A stretch of 64,000 nt of DNA from Alphaproteobacteria bacterium (GCA_016783965.1 JADHVO010000004.1:124001-188000); one strand, 5' to 3'. Shown: positions 8,701 through 17,285, counted from the stretch's first letter. Made by a program: numbers and translations. The notes: a model not told the origin generated them from the letters alone.

Positions 8701-9144
8701 GTGCGTCGCGGCATGCCCCGGGGGAAAACCGCGTTGAACGAGATTGATTTTCGCCTGATCGGCAGGCTCTCGATTGCCTACGTCATGGCGCTGGTCACGG
8801 AGGTCCTGCGCAATTCGCACCTGGACCTTCTCGACCTGCTGATCGTGACCTCTGTCACGGAAGCCAACCAAAAACCGCTGCCGGGCGGCGCTGAACCGGG
8901 CAGCGCGCGCGGGATCAGCCGCAACGCCGTCAGCCGCCGGCTGAATGTGCCACTGGAGACGGTGCGCCGCCGCGTCTCGAAGCTCATAGAGCAGAACGTC
9001 TTGTCCGAGCAGCCGGACGGTCTGGTCTTCTCAAACACCAACCAGGCGGGCCTGGGCGCCAATGCCGGTCTGGATGCCCTGAACTACAAATTGCTCAAGC
9101 AGCTTTTCCGCGACCTGAAGGCAAAGGGCGTTCCGCTCGACTAG
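8701..9144 (+). CDS. winged-helix DNA-binding protein
   Basis: A 147-residue protein. The N-terminal half is helical (IDFRLIGRLSIAYVMALVTEVLRN). The middle carries a MarR/IclR-like recognition pattern, GISRNAVSRRLNVPLETVRRRVSKLIEQNVLSEQPDGLVFS, near residues 75-115. It is probably a local regulator of the divergent tandem paralogues. The start is uncertain between GTG 8701 (preceded by GCGGGGAA) and ATG 8713. The family name is not known to me; the HTH call rests on the pattern alone. Confidence 0.7.
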   Translation: MRRGMPRGKTALNEIDFRLIGRLSIAYVMALVTEVLRNSHLDLLDLLIVTSVTEANQKPLPGGAEPGSARGISRNAVSRRLNVPLETVRRRVSKLIEQNVLSEQPDGLVFSNTNQAGLGANAGLDALNYKLLKQLFRDLKAKGVPLD

Positions 9145-9183
9145 CAACGCCGCCCATGTTTGCACGCCCTGAACGGCTAGCAT

Positions 9184-9567
9184 TTATTTCAACGCCGCCG
9201 CCGTGTCGTTGGCGGCCTTCTGCGCGACGGCGAGATCGGTGGCGGCGATGCCGCCGCGCGCCGTGGCGGCGGCGGCTTCGAGCGCGGGCCGTTTCGCCGG
9301 ATCGGAGTCCGGGATCGCGCCGGTTCCGTCCGCCGAGCACGGGTTCATCTGCTTGACGTCGTAGCCCTGGCCGTTCGAACCGACGAGGCAGTTCACCGCG
9401 TGGTGCAGGTGCATCTGCACCCCGGCGAGGTCGGTCGCCTTGGCCGCGAGCCCGGCATGGAGCCGGGCCGTCGCGATCTCCTTCGCCGCGTCGGCGGCGA
9501 AGGCAGCAGTGGGGGCGAGCAGGATGAGCGCGATGGCGGCGCCCTTCACAAGATCGCAGGTCTTCAT
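9184..9567 (-). CDS. small exported hypothetical protein
   Basis: A 127-residue protein with a clear Sec signal peptide (KTCDLVKGAAIALILLAPTAAFA, cleavage after AFA). The mature part is Ala-rich and helical and contains VQMHLHHAVNCLVG with several His and one or two Cys, which could bind metal or haem. It has a strong GGAGG site before the ATG. It follows the SYLF gene by 8 bp and is probably co-transcribed with it. Confidence 0.65.
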   Translation of the reverse strand: MKTCDLVKGAAIALILLAPTAAFAADAAKEIATARLHAGLAAKATDLAGVQMHLHHAVNCLVGSNGQGYDVKQMNPCSADGTGAIPDSDPAKRPALEAAAATARGGIAATDLAVAQKAANDTAAALK

Positions 9568-9575
9568 GTTGCCTC

Positions 9576-10235
9576 CTACCAGACAGTCGTCAGATTGCGT
9601 TGCAGCGGCCGCGTCGCGCGGTTGCTGTAGCGGTTGGCGAGGATGCCGCTGACGGTGGCATCGCGGCCGTAGAACGCCTCGTTCGCATCGTCGTCAGCCT
9701 TCACGACCGAGCCGTTGAAGGTGAGGCCGCCATAGGCGCCGGTGCCGGACGACCACACGACGATGTCGCCGCCGCGCACGGTGGTAGCGCCCTCGGCCGC
9801 GGCGCTGAGCGTCACGACGGTGAGGCCCGCGCCGGCGCCGAGCTTGGACTCGCCCTGCTCGATGCCCCTAAGCGCGCGGTCGGTCATTATGATGAACACC
9901 AGCTCTGCCTCCTGAAGCCCGATCTGGAGGCCAAAGCTCGCGGAGGCGAGGTTGTAGAAGGCGGGCGACGACCAGTTGCGGCCGCTGCGCCTGAGCAGCA
10001 CGCCGGCACCGCCCTCGGCGCCGAAGATGAAGCCGCCCTTGACCAGGCGCGGCACGATCAGCACCGCGCGGGCGGAATGGATCATGCGCGCGGCTTGTGC
10101 AAAGGACGGATCGCTGCGCAGGTGATCGACGACATGGTTGGCGTGGTCGATCTGATCGGACGCTTGTGCGGCGGGCGCCGCGACGAGGGCGAAGGCCATG
10201 GCGATTGCGGCGGTAAGCTTTGCGAACAACGACAT
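9576..10235 (-). CDS. exported SYLF-domain (Ysc84-like) lipid-binding protein
   Basis: A 219-residue protein with an N-terminal signal peptide ending near APAAQAS. The SYLF pattern follows: ARAVLIVPRLVKGGFIFGAEGGAGVLL, then GLQIGLQEAELVFIIMT and a C-terminal YGGLTFNGSVV. SYLF proteins bind phosphoinositides in eukaryotes; bacterial members are periplasmic and of unclear role. It is first in a two-gene unit with the small exported protein downstream. Confidence 0.88.
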   Translation of the reverse strand: MSLFAKLTAAIAMAFALVAAPAAQASDQIDHANHVVDHLRSDPSFAQAARMIHSARAVLIVPRLVKGGFIFGAEGGAGVLLRRSGRNWSSPAFYNLASASFGLQIGLQEAELVFIIMTDRALRGIEQGESKLGAGAGLTVVTLSAAAEGATTVRGGDIVVWSSGTGAYGGLTFNGSVVKADDDANEAFYGRDATVSGILANRYSNRATRPLQRNLTTVW

Positions 10236-10313
10236 GGCGGTGTCTCCTCTGAAGCCGCGAAGACTAGACCATCAGAATGTGACGGAGAACCGGGCGGAAC
10301 CAGCTTATGACGG

Positions 10314-10682
10314 TTACAGGACGGATTCTGCCGTCTCCGGCGGGCGGGCGAGCACCGTGCCTTTGGGCGTTGAGACGATCGGGCGGTTGAGCAGGATAGG
10401 ATGCTCGGCAACTGCGGCAAGCAGTTCGTCGTCGCTGGCGTCCTTGAGGCCGAGTTCCGCATAGACCGGCTCCCTGGTGCGCAGCATGCCGTCGCGCAGG
10501 CCGAGCCAGTCCTTGCCCGCGGTGGCCTTCAGCGCGGCGGCGAGCTTCTTGAGTTCGGTCCTGGAGAGCGGCGTCTTCAGATATTCGACAACGGCGGGCT
10601 TGATGCCCTTCCCTTCCAGCAGCGCCAGCGCACCGCGAGAGTTCGAGCATTTCGGGTTGTGGTAGATGGTGATGTTTTTCAT
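10314..10682 (-). CDS. ArsC/Spx-fold arsenate reductase-like protein
   Basis: A 122-residue thioredoxin-fold protein with the ArsC start ITIYHNPKCSNSRGALALLEGKG; the Cys near residue 10 is the nucleophile. The C-terminal LLNRPIVSTPKGTVLARPPE is typical of the ArsC/YfgD branch. Such enzymes reduce arsenate with glutathione and glutaredoxin. There are no arsenic-resistance neighbours (no ArsR or pump), so the housekeeping YfgD-like role is as likely. It follows the membrane protein gene at 10697 by 14 bp. Confidence 0.85.
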   Translation of the reverse strand: MKNITIYHNPKCSNSRGALALLEGKGIKPAVVEYLKTPLSRTELKKLAAALKATAGKDWLGLRDGMLRTREPVYAELGLKDASDDELLAAVAEHPILLNRPIVSTPKGTVLARPPETAESVL

Positions 10683-10696
10683 GGCGCCCTCCTGAG

Positions 10697-11281
10697 TCAG
10701 TTCACGTACATGAACATGCGGGTGACGAAGGATACCTGGTAGAGCAGGTTCGCGATCGCGAAGGTCCAGTGGTAGGGCTTGTTGCGGGTCCACATCGCAA
10801 TTCCGGCGAGCACCACATAGGCTGGCGCGCGAATCCAGTACTCGAGTCCGAAGGATTCGAGGTGCTCCGTGCCCTTGAGCACCGTATCGACGAAATCGAA
10901 TACGAAAGTCAGCGCGAAGAAACCGAAGAACCAGCCGCGGCGGGAATAGAAGTAGTCCTCGTAACCCCGGTACTCGGCGAGATTGTCGGGATAGAGGATC
11001 ACGGTCAGCAGGTAGAGCACGATCGCGAACGCCACCAGGAAGACGTAGATCCCGAAACTCCACTGCATCAGGCCGGTCAGCCGGAACTCCCACCACCAGA
11101 AATGGACGAGCATCAGAAGCACGCTGACGCTCCAGACCAGGTGAACCGGATAGATCCTGTCGAGCGACGGATGCTGCACGAAGCGCGAAGCGCCTGTCAG
11201 GATCCGCGCGATCGACAGGCTGATGATGAAGCCCATCACCAGCCGGACGTGGACAAAGAGGTCAGCCGCGGAATTTTTCAT
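10697..11281 (-). CDS. multi-pass inner-membrane protein of unknown function
   Basis: A 194-residue protein with about five hydrophobic segments (near residues 12-30, 47-65, 75-97, 112-130 and 150-185). It is rich in Trp and Phe, with HFWWWEFRL in the second loop. No transport or enzyme motif is seen. It lies between the NTF2-like gene and the ArsC-like gene on the same strand with short gaps, so the three probably form one transcript. Confidence 0.7.
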   Translation of the reverse strand: MKNSAADLFVHVRLVMGFIISLSIARILTGASRFVQHPSLDRIYPVHLVWSVSVLLMLVHFWWWEFRLTGLMQWSFGIYVFLVAFAIVLYLLTVILYPDNLAEYRGYEDYFYSRRGWFFGFFALTFVFDFVDTVLKGTEHLESFGLEYWIRAPAYVVLAGIAMWTRNKPYHWTFAIANLLYQVSFVTRMFMYVN

Positions 11282-11294
11282 CCACGCCCGCTTG

Positions 11295-11738
11295 TCACCA
11301 CGTCCATGTCCAGGCCGCGATGCGCCAGCCCTCGGGCGTCCTGTCCAGCGCGTAGGTGATGGTGCCGTGCTCGATCGAAGGCTTGCCCTGGCGCTTGTAG
11401 CTGAAGTCCGTCTTCACGACGGCATAGGCGTGATCGCCTTCAACCAGCACGCGGCCGACTTTCACGATCCTGAGTTGCGCGTCGGTGTCGCCATGTGCAG
11501 CGGCGTCCTTGCCGAAATCGGCGCCCCAGCCGGCAAGGCTGTTCCAGTGATGGACGGGAAATTCGTCGACGATCGTTGGCGCGGCGATGTGCTGAGCGGC
11601 CGCCTTGGCCATGTCGTTCTTGTCGATCGCGGCCACGAACGCCCTGATCGGCGCGAGGACCTCGTCGTTGGCGGCGGCGAATGACGGCGACGATGTGAGC
11701 AGCGCGGCGACGGCCGCGGCAGGCACCAGGATGCGCAT
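11295..11738 (-). CDS. exported NTF2/SnoaL-like protein
   Basis: A 147-residue protein with a signal peptide (RILVPAAAVAALLTSSPSFA). The mature part has an NTF2-like layout: IRAFVAAIDKNDMAKAAAQHI, then HHW, then strands ending in GWRIAAWTWTW. This is a periplasmic binding or isomerase-like fold; no function can be assigned. It is the first gene of the three-gene minus-strand unit 10314-11738. Confidence 0.72.
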   Translation of the reverse strand: MRILVPAAAVAALLTSSPSFAAANDEVLAPIRAFVAAIDKNDMAKAAAQHIAAPTIVDEFPVHHWNSLAGWGADFGKDAAAHGDTDAQLRIVKVGRVLVEGDHAYAVVKTDFSYKRQGKPSIEHGTITYALDRTPEGWRIAAWTWTW

Positions 11739-11835
11739 GTCTCCCCCAGAACCAAAGACAGCGCAAAGCATAGCCAAAAAGGAGACGGGCGCGCACCCCC
11801 ATGCGCGCCCGCTCCGCCACGCGGTACCGGAGGGC

Positions 11836-12111
11836 CTAGTACCAGCCGTGGAAGCGGTGCTCGTGATAGTGCGAGTGCCAGCCACGGTCACCGCGGTCAC
11901 CCCGGTCACCGCGATCGCCGCGATCGCCGCGATCATAGCGATCGCCACGATCGTAGCGGTCGTAGTCGCGGCCCCAGCCGGCGTCGCGGTGGTAGCCCCA
12001 ATGATAGTCGTCATAGCCGCGGGCACTGGCGGGCGTGACGGCGGCGACGCCGGCAAGACCGACGAGCGCCGCGATGATGGTGGACTTGAGAAGCCTGGAT
12101 TTCGACAGCAT
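11836..12111 (-). CDS. small exported protein with tandem Asp-Arg-Gly repeats
   Basis: A 91-residue protein with a signal peptide (cleavage after TPASA). The mature part has Tyr/His/Trp-rich ends and a central run of at least six DRG triplets (residues about 55-77). At the DNA level this is a set of 9-bp tandem repeats at roughly 11884-11970, so the length probably varies between strains. It is highly charged and predicted disordered. Function unknown; a cell-envelope or metal-binding role is possible. Confidence 0.65.
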   Translation of the reverse strand: MLSKSRLLKSTIIAALVGLAGVAAVTPASARGYDDYHWGYHRDAGWGRDYDRYDRGDRYDRGDRGDRGDRGDRGDRGWHSHYHEHRFHGWY

Positions 12112-12482
12112 GAACGTCTCCTTGGTTGGACATGTGCATGCTGACGTCCGCGATATGAACCGTGGCCGCTATGGACCGTTCATGATCGCGGTTTGATTGG
12201 GGCATTGGCGCGATCCGGGACGCTTTGCGACATCTGTCGAATGAAATTCGCCCACTGCCCTGCGGCACGGCGCCGATTCACCAAGCTGGGCAAACGAAAA
12301 GCGCGGCTTTCCGTGGACTCCAGCTTGGTCGAACCAGCGCCGAAGCGCCAGAAAACGCCCCCAAGACGAGGGCGCTTTGCGCTATACTGGCGCCGAGACG
12401 GCGATGGTGCGCCGCCAGCAACCTCGCAGAGCCCTAGGCCCGCGTGAGCGGACCCGGACCCGGCGTAAGAGAGGAGCCCGGC
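12112..12482. other. 371-bp gap without a supported gene
   Basis: A weak open frame (12193-12447, plus) encodes a basic, low-complexity product with no recognisable fold and is not accepted as a gene. A TATACT box at about 12383, around 100 bp before the small gene at 12483, could be its -10 element. Nothing else is seen. Confidence 0.4.
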
Positions 12483-12725
12483 ATGGTCGATCCCATCAAG
12501 GACATTGCCCGCAAGCGGCAAACGACTGGGTTCACCGCGTCGGAAGCGCGCGACGCGCTCGTGAAGAAGGAACTCGAAGCCGAACGGGCCGCGTTCGAAG
12601 CCAAGACGCAGAAGCTGCGCGCGCTGAGGCTCGCCAAGGAAGCGGCCGACGCCGCGGCCGCCATGAAGCTGGCGGCGGAACAACCGGCCAAGAAGACAGC
12701 GCCCGTGCGCAAGAAGAAAGTCTAG
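12483..12725 (+). CDS. small basic helical protein
   Basis: An 80-residue protein beginning MVDPIKDIARKRQTTGF. Residues 20-60 form a charged amphipathic helix, and the tail is a Lys-rich KKTAPVRKKKV. There is a GAGAGGAG ribosome site before the ATG. The tail resembles nucleic-acid-binding basic tails. It lies just upstream of a cold-shock gene. Function unknown. Confidence 0.6.
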   Translation: MVDPIKDIARKRQTTGFTASEARDALVKKELEAERAAFEAKTQKLRALRLAKEAADAAAAMKLAAEQPAKKTAPVRKKKV

Positions 12726-12908
12726 CAACCGGTTTGCGTGGGCAGCGTGCGAGGACTAGCCTCGCAGCAACGGCGTCACGCCAGAGAAAGCGACCATCTG
12801 TATCGCTGCCGCACCCGTTGTGCCTGGACGAGACAGCACCACTTCCCTCTGACGGCCGGAGATCAATGCCGCGTGCCCCCGCGCGGCATGCGAAGCAGGA
12901 CGATCAGC

Positions 12909-13112
12909 ATGCCCACTGGAATCGTGAAGTTCTTCAACACTGCGAAAGGCTATGGATTCATTGCGCCGGAAGGCGGCGGCAAGGACGTGTTCGTGCACGC
13001 GACCGCAGTGCAGGCGGCCGGCCTGCGCACGCTGAACGAGGGACAGAAGGTCTCGTTCGAAGTGCAGCCCGACCAGCGCGGCTCAAAGGCGGTGAACCTG
13101 CGGGCGATGTAA
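12909..13112 (+). CDS. cold-shock domain protein (CspA family)
   Basis: A 67-residue single cold-shock domain. RNP1 is KGYGFIAP and RNP2 is VFVHATAV; the start MPTGIVKFFN is typical. It binds single-stranded RNA or DNA and acts as an RNA chaperone. The protein is closely similar to the second Csp at 18894. The 5' leader from the previous gene is about 180 bases, long enough for leader-based cold regulation, although no defined structure was established. Confidence 0.93.
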   Translation: MPTGIVKFFNTAKGYGFIAPEGGGKDVFVHATAVQAAGLRTLNEGQKVSFEVQPDQRGSKAVNLRAM

Positions 13113-13167
13113 TCGTGTTGTGCAGTTTCGCCGAGCGGCCGGTGCACGCGCGCCGGCCGCTTTCGTT

Positions 13168-13521
13168 TCAGCTCTTCTTGCAGGCCATGTCGGCGTCGAG
13201 CGCGAGACCGGAATCCGGATAGTCCATCGTCATCTCGCGGTACCTGTCCGTCGAGCCAAGGTCGTAGATGCGGACCAGCAATTCCACCTTGAAGTTCTTG
13301 GTGCAGTCGACCGCATACAACTGTCCCACCGGATCGCTGCACATTTTCGATGTCCAGTAAGTCAGGCCGTCGGCCCTGGTCGTCACGCTGTCCTTGTCGA
13401 AGCACATCGGGTTGCCGCTCGCAGTGTCGCGGGTATGGACCCAGGTGGCGGCGCCGGCTTCCGGCGCGGCAAGCATCAAGGCGATTCCGGCTGCAAAGCA
13501 AAGGATTGATGCCAAACGCAT
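13168..13521 (-). CDS. small exported protein with conserved Cys
   Basis: A 117-residue protein with a signal peptide ending APEAGA. The mature domain, about 93 residues, begins TWVHTRDTASGNPMCFDKDSV and has four Cys, probably two disulfides, and a strand-rich pattern. Proteins of this kind (surface-adhesin-E-like) are common in proteobacteria without known function. It is convergent with the cold-shock gene. Confidence 0.65.
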   Translation of the reverse strand: MRLASILCFAAGIALMLAAPEAGAATWVHTRDTASGNPMCFDKDSVTTRADGLTYWTSKMCSDPVGQLYAVDCTKNFKVELLVRIYDLGSTDRYREMTMDYPDSGLALDADMACKKS

Positions 13522-13608
13522 ATCAGACCTTCCGCGGCGCTCCGGAGTGACAATTACAACCGCCGGGGCCATTTGCCAAAGGGTGGCGGATCACCTGAAA
13601 ATGCCGTC

Positions 13609-15126
13609 ATGACTCCCGACAAGACCGATCCGCCGGCGGGGCCCGGCGGCGATCCCCCGCGCGCCGCAATGCCGGGCGGCATGCCCGGCGGCTTTCCTGG
13701 AGGAGGACGGGCGGGCTTCGGCGGCCGCGCCTTCGATCCCCGCCTGCTGGAAGGGCCGATCCCACGCTCGCTGTTCCTGCTCGCCTTCCCGATCATGGGC
13801 GGCAACCTGCTCCAGATCGCCTATCAGCTTGTGGATGCGTTCTGGGTCGGACGGCTGGGCGCTTCCGCCGTGGCGGCGGTGTCGGTGTCGATGCCGATGA
13901 TGTTCCTGCTGATGTCTGTCGGCATGGGCTTCACCATCGCGGGCTCGACGCTGATCGCGCAGTATGTCGGCGCGCGCAACCGCGGGATGGTGGACCACGT
14001 CGCGGGACAGACGCTGCTGACGACGGTGGCGGTGTCGGCGGTGCTGGGCGCGTTCGGCGCGCTGGTCGCGCCGTACCTGCTGGAGCTGATGGAGGTCGCG
14101 CCCGACGTCTATCACAACGCGCTTGGCTTCCTGCGCGTGCAGTTCCTGAGCCTGCCGATGGCGTTCGCCTATTTCTGCTTCCAGTCGCAGATGCGCGGCG
14201 TGGGACAGGTAACGGTGCCTCTCTACATCATCGCGGGTTCGGTGGCGGTGAACTTCGTCATCAATCCGTTCCTCATCTTCGGGCTGCACCTGGGCGTGCT
14301 GGGGTCGGCGGTCGCGACGGCGGTGAGCCAGACGATCTCGGCGACGATTGCGATCATCCTGCTGAGCAGCGGGCGGTACGGCATCACGCTGAAAATCCGG
14401 GAGCTCAGGCCCGACTTTGCGTTTATCAAGCGCGCGTTCAACCTGGGCTATCCCGCGGCGATCGAGGGCTCGGCGCGCGGCCTGGGCGTCACCATCATGA
14501 TGTTCCTGATCACAAGCTTCGGCACGGTAACGACGGCGGCCTATGGCGTGGGCGGCAACATGATGCAGCTGGTTGTGATTCCGGCGATGGGCTTTTCGAT
14601 GGCGACGTCGACGCTGGTGGGACAGAACATCGGCGCCAACAACATGCCGCGCGCCGAGGCCGTGGCGCGCCTGGCCTCGATGATCACCTTCGGCACGCTG
14701 ACGACGATCGGCCTCCTCGCCTTCGCCTTTGCGAACCACATCGCGGCCTTCTTCGTGCCGCACGACAAGGCGGTGATCCACGAAGCGAGCGTGTTCATCC
14801 GTACCGTGTCGTGGAGCTACGGCTTCATCGGGCTTCAGTTCGCGCTGATGGGCGTGCTGCGCGCGTCGGGCAACATGATCGCGGCGATGGTGATCAGCCT
14901 GGTGTCGCAGTGGATGCTGACCTTCCCACTGGCCTTCGTGCTGTCGCACCGTGCGCATCTGGGCGCGCACGGCATCTGGTGGGCGTTCCCGATCGCGAAC
15001 GTGATCACGGCGGTGATCACCATCATCTGGTTCAGCCGCGGCGACTGGAAGAAGCGCCGCCTGATCGCGCCGCAAACGCTCGAGGAAGAAGAAGCGGAAG
15101 AGATCGCCGAGCAGGTGGTCGTTTAA
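13609..15126 (+). CDS. MATE family multidrug/cation antiporter
   Basis: A 505-residue transporter with 12 membrane segments after an unusual cytoplasmic N-terminus of about 45 residues rich in Pro/Gly (PGGMPGGFPGGG). The MATE signature includes PIMGGNLLQIAYQLVDAFWVGRLG and, in the second half, GAYGVG-like and MGFSMATSTLVGQNIGA. It would export drugs or metabolites using a Na+ or H+ gradient. The C-terminus is acidic (EEEEAEEIAEQ). It is a single gene, followed by a strong terminator. Confidence 0.93.
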   Translation: MTPDKTDPPAGPGGDPPRAAMPGGMPGGFPGGGRAGFGGRAFDPRLLEGPIPRSLFLLAFPIMGGNLLQIAYQLVDAFWVGRLGASAVAAVSVSMPMMFLLMSVGMGFTIAGSTLIAQYVGARNRGMVDHVAGQTLLTTVAVSAVLGAFGALVAPYLLELMEVAPDVYHNALGFLRVQFLSLPMAFAYFCFQSQMRGVGQVTVPLYIIAGSVAVNFVINPFLIFGLHLGVLGSAVATAVSQTISATIAIILLSSGRYGITLKIRELRPDFAFIKRAFNLGYPAAIEGSARGLGVTIMMFLITSFGTVTTAAYGVGGNMMQLVVIPAMGFSMATSTLVGQNIGANNMPRAEAVARLASMITFGTLTTIGLLAFAFANHIAAFFVPHDKAVIHEASVFIRTVSWSYGFIGLQFALMGVLRASGNMIAAMVISLVSQWMLTFPLAFVLSHRAHLGAHGIWWAFPIANVITAVITIIWFSRGDWKKRRLIAPQTLEEEEAEEIAEQVVV

Positions 15127-15131
15127 GGAAA

Positions 15132-15153
15132 AGGCCCGGACGATGCCGGGCCT
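15132..15153. terminator. bidirectional rho-independent terminator
   Basis: An 8-bp perfect stem (AGGCCCGG / CCGGGCCT) with a 6-base loop is followed by a pyrimidine-rich TCTTCTCTT on the plus side and preceded by GGAAA (TTTCC on the minus strand). It sits between the convergent MATE gene and the gene at 15176. Confidence 0.8.
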
Positions 15154-15175
15154 CTTCTCTTCGTTGCGTTGCCGC

Positions 15176-15595
15176 CTATTCGTTCGCCTGGAAGTCCGGG
15201 AAGCGCAGGACGACGCGCTGTGTCGGACCGTTGCGCAGGTTGAACGACGCGTTCGCCGGCCGCGCGGTCGAGCCGTTGATCGCGGCGCTGACCTGATACC
15301 GGCCGGCCGGACCCTGCACGAGGACCCAAGGGCCTGCGCAGTTCAGATCGGCGATCGGCTGGCCGCCCTGGCTCAAGGTCACATGCGCGCCGGACAGGTA
15401 TTGCGCGCCGCCGTTTGAGAACTCGATGCGGACCGGATAGCGCGACCACTGCGGGTCGTCCTTGGCGGAACCGACGCCGGTGCAAACGGTCTGGATGCTG
15501 CCGAAGGACACGGGCGTATCCATCGACATGGGCTGGGGCAGCGTGGGCGCCGTCACCGCGGCGGCCAGAAGTATGGCTCCGTGAAGGTTCATCAT
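15176..15595 (-). CDS. exported beta-rich hypothetical protein
   Basis: A 139-residue protein with a signal peptide (MNLHGAILLAAAVTAPTLPQ). The mature part has the strand pattern of a carboxypeptidase-regulatory or CNA-B-like domain (GAHVTLSQGGQPIADLNCAGPWVLVQGPAGRYQVSA) with a likely disulfide. Adjacent Met codons at 15592 and 15595 are alternative starts. Function unknown. Confidence 0.65.
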   Translation of the reverse strand: MMNLHGAILLAAAVTAPTLPQPMSMDTPVSFGSIQTVCTGVGSAKDDPQWSRYPVRIEFSNGGAQYLSGAHVTLSQGGQPIADLNCAGPWVLVQGPAGRYQVSAAINGSTARPANASFNLRNGPTQRVVLRFPDFQANE

Positions 15596-15680
15596 CGATC
15601 TCTCCTCAGTTGCGCCGAAGAGCCTGCATGGCCCGCGTGGCAGAAACGTGGAGGCGGGGGCGTTTGTTCCGTCCTTTCGG

Positions 15681-16871
15681 TCAGGCGGCGCGGAGCGGCG
15701 TCACCCGGGGAAGGTAAAGCACGGCGTCGGCCTGGGCGGCGAGCGGGGTTTCAAACACGGCGTTGTACATGTGGCCGATCGCGACGGGCCGGTCGAACAG
15801 CCCGGGCGCGTCGGCCGGGAAGAACAGGAGCGGCGCCTGGGTGAGGCGTGCGAGTTGCGCGTTGAGGGTGCGGGACGGGAAGTTTGCGCGGCGCGGGAGC
15901 GTCGAGAGAGGCTGGCAGTCCTCGCCGGCACCGTAGAGCATCCAGATCGATAAGACGCGGCGTTTGCGTTCCTGCGCCAGCCAGTGGCCGAGCGACGGGA
16001 CCCTGTCGCCGCCGGGGCCGACGCCGGGGGAGGCGATGAGATTGTCGTTCTTCGCAAGATGCAGCGCGTGCCCAAGGAGCATCTGGCGTTCGCTGGCGAG
16101 CAGCCGTTCGGCTTCGCGGTAGCGCCGCTTCATCGCGCCCTCGCGGAACGCCATGCCGGGGCGGACGGCGTCGTAGGTCCTCGCGGTGTAGGTCATGGCG
16201 ATGTAGTCGAGGCTTTCGGCCAGTGCGTCGCGCGCAGCGGCGATCTGCGGCGGCCAGTCGGCCGGGATCGTAATGGCTCGGAGGCGCACAGCTTCTTCGT
16301 GCGGCGTCTCGCCAGGGATGCGTTGCAGCGACTGCCGGATGGGTGTGGTGCGCGGGTCATTTGGGGGCAGCAGGGCGGCCATGTCGTCATAGGCGCCGCC
16401 GGGCAGCGCATCGATGTCGATGCCGGCGTGGCGGGCCGGCAGGCCCGCGGCGCGGAGGCCGTTGATAAACCGCTTCTGCTCGGCCACGAATTCGGCGGCC
16501 GGATAGCCGTCCACTTTGAGGATGCCGCCGGGGCGGTCGTCGCGATCTGGGCGCAGATGCGTCAGGTCGTCGAAAGACGGCAGGCGCAGCGCACTTTCGT
16601 CGCCGGTTTGCAGATAGCGGTCGATACGATAGCCGTCGCTCCAGCCGATCTCCTCAAAGACATCGCGCCAGCCCTGCACGAGGAGGAAGCGCGCGAAGAG
16701 GAGACGGAAATCCGTCTTCTCATGCACGAAGTGATTCAACTCGCCCAGGGCGATGACGTCGTGACCTCCGATGCGGTCGGCGAGCGGCGCGAGCAACGCC
16801 GGGCCGGCTTGCGAAAGGTCAGGCGGCAGGCGGATGGCGCGCGTTTCGATGAAGCGCGCCAGCGGGATCAC
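15681..16871 (-). CDS. erythromycin-esterase-like protein (divergent member)
   Basis: A 396-residue protein of the erythromycin esterase fold. Catalytic-type residues are visible as GELNHF (Glu and His), EEIGWSDG (Glu) and GHALHLAKN (His). Classical Ere enzymes hydrolyse the macrolide lactone, but most chromosomal relatives have unknown substrates and this one is well diverged. The GTG at 16871 overlaps the TGA of the zinc-finger/HTH gene (GTGA), which strongly supports this start and tight coupling to that regulator. Confidence 0.75.
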   Translation of the reverse strand: MIPLARFIETRAIRLPPDLSQAGPALLAPLADRIGGHDVIALGELNHFVHEKTDFRLLFARFLLVQGWRDVFEEIGWSDGYRIDRYLQTGDESALRLPSFDDLTHLRPDRDDRPGGILKVDGYPAAEFVAEQKRFINGLRAAGLPARHAGIDIDALPGGAYDDMAALLPPNDPRTTPIRQSLQRIPGETPHEEAVRLRAITIPADWPPQIAAARDALAESLDYIAMTYTARTYDAVRPGMAFREGAMKRRYREAERLLASERQMLLGHALHLAKNDNLIASPGVGPGGDRVPSLGHWLAQERKRRVLSIWMLYGAGEDCQPLSTLPRRANFPSRTLNAQLARLTQAPLLFFPADAPGLFDRPVAIGHMYNAVFETPLAAQADAVLYLPRVTPLRAA

Positions 16872-17275
16872 GAGAACCGTTCCCACGCCGCCTGGCGCGA
16901 CACCCCGAGCGCGGCCGCGATGTCGGCCCAACTCACTTCACGCTTGCGCAGGATATCGACGGCTTCCTGCATGCGGTCGCGCACCTGGATATAGGCCATG
17001 TTGTAACCCTTGATCATGCCGAGAACCGTCGGCGTCTCGAGTGTGTCGAGGTTCTTGATCTCCGCCGGGTTCGGGTCCGGTGTGTCGGCCATGATCTTCT
17101 CGCAGAGCGCAACGCACTCGTTGCAGATGAAAACCCCGGGGCCAGCGATCAGCTTCTTCACGTCGTACTGCGGCTTGCCGCAGAACGAGCAGAACATCGT
17201 GCCGGGCGGATGCTTGCGGAGGTCAAGCGCCGGACTGTAGTGGCCGGTCTTGGGTGACTTGGCATTGTCGCTCAT
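16868..17275 (-). CDS. ClpX-type C4 zinc finger fused to a short HTH domain
   Basis: A 135-residue protein. Residues 28-60 match the ClpX zinc-binding domain ([17 protein letters not shown], then [10 protein letters not shown]) with all four Cys. There is no AAA+ ATPase. The C-terminal 45 residues ([39 protein letters not shown]) read as a helix-turn-helix. ClpX zinc domains dimerise and recognise substrates or adaptors. Here the domain is joined to probable DNA binding, so this is likely a regulator of its own operon and perhaps of the divergent sodC-like gene. The downstream erythromycin-esterase-like gene overlaps its stop. Confidence 0.85.
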   Translation of the reverse strand: MSDNAKSPKTGHYSPALDLRKHPPGTMFCSFCGKPQYDVKKLIAGPGVFICNECVALCEKIMADTPDPNPAEIKNLDTLETPTVLGMIKGYNMAYIQVRDRMQEAVDILRKREVSWADIAAALGVSRQAAWERFS

Positions 17276-17285
17276 ACGAACCTCG

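Noticed and set aside
11884-11970. Tandem repeats considered as a CRISPR-like array
   Set aside because: Repeats are 9 bp without spacers, lie within a coding frame and encode DRG triplets.
12193-12447. An 84-codon frame upstream of the small gene at 12483
   Set aside because: Composition is unlike neighbouring proteins, there is no ribosome site, and no recognisable fold; left as intergenic.
13591-15075. Long open frame antisense to the MATE gene
   Set aside because: Low-complexity Arg/His/Gln-rich translation produced by high third-position G/C of the real gene; no family character.
15681-16871. Macrolide resistance call for the two erythromycin-esterase-like genes
   Set aside because: Only the fold and catalytic-type residues are visible; chromosomal context is not that of a resistance cassette.
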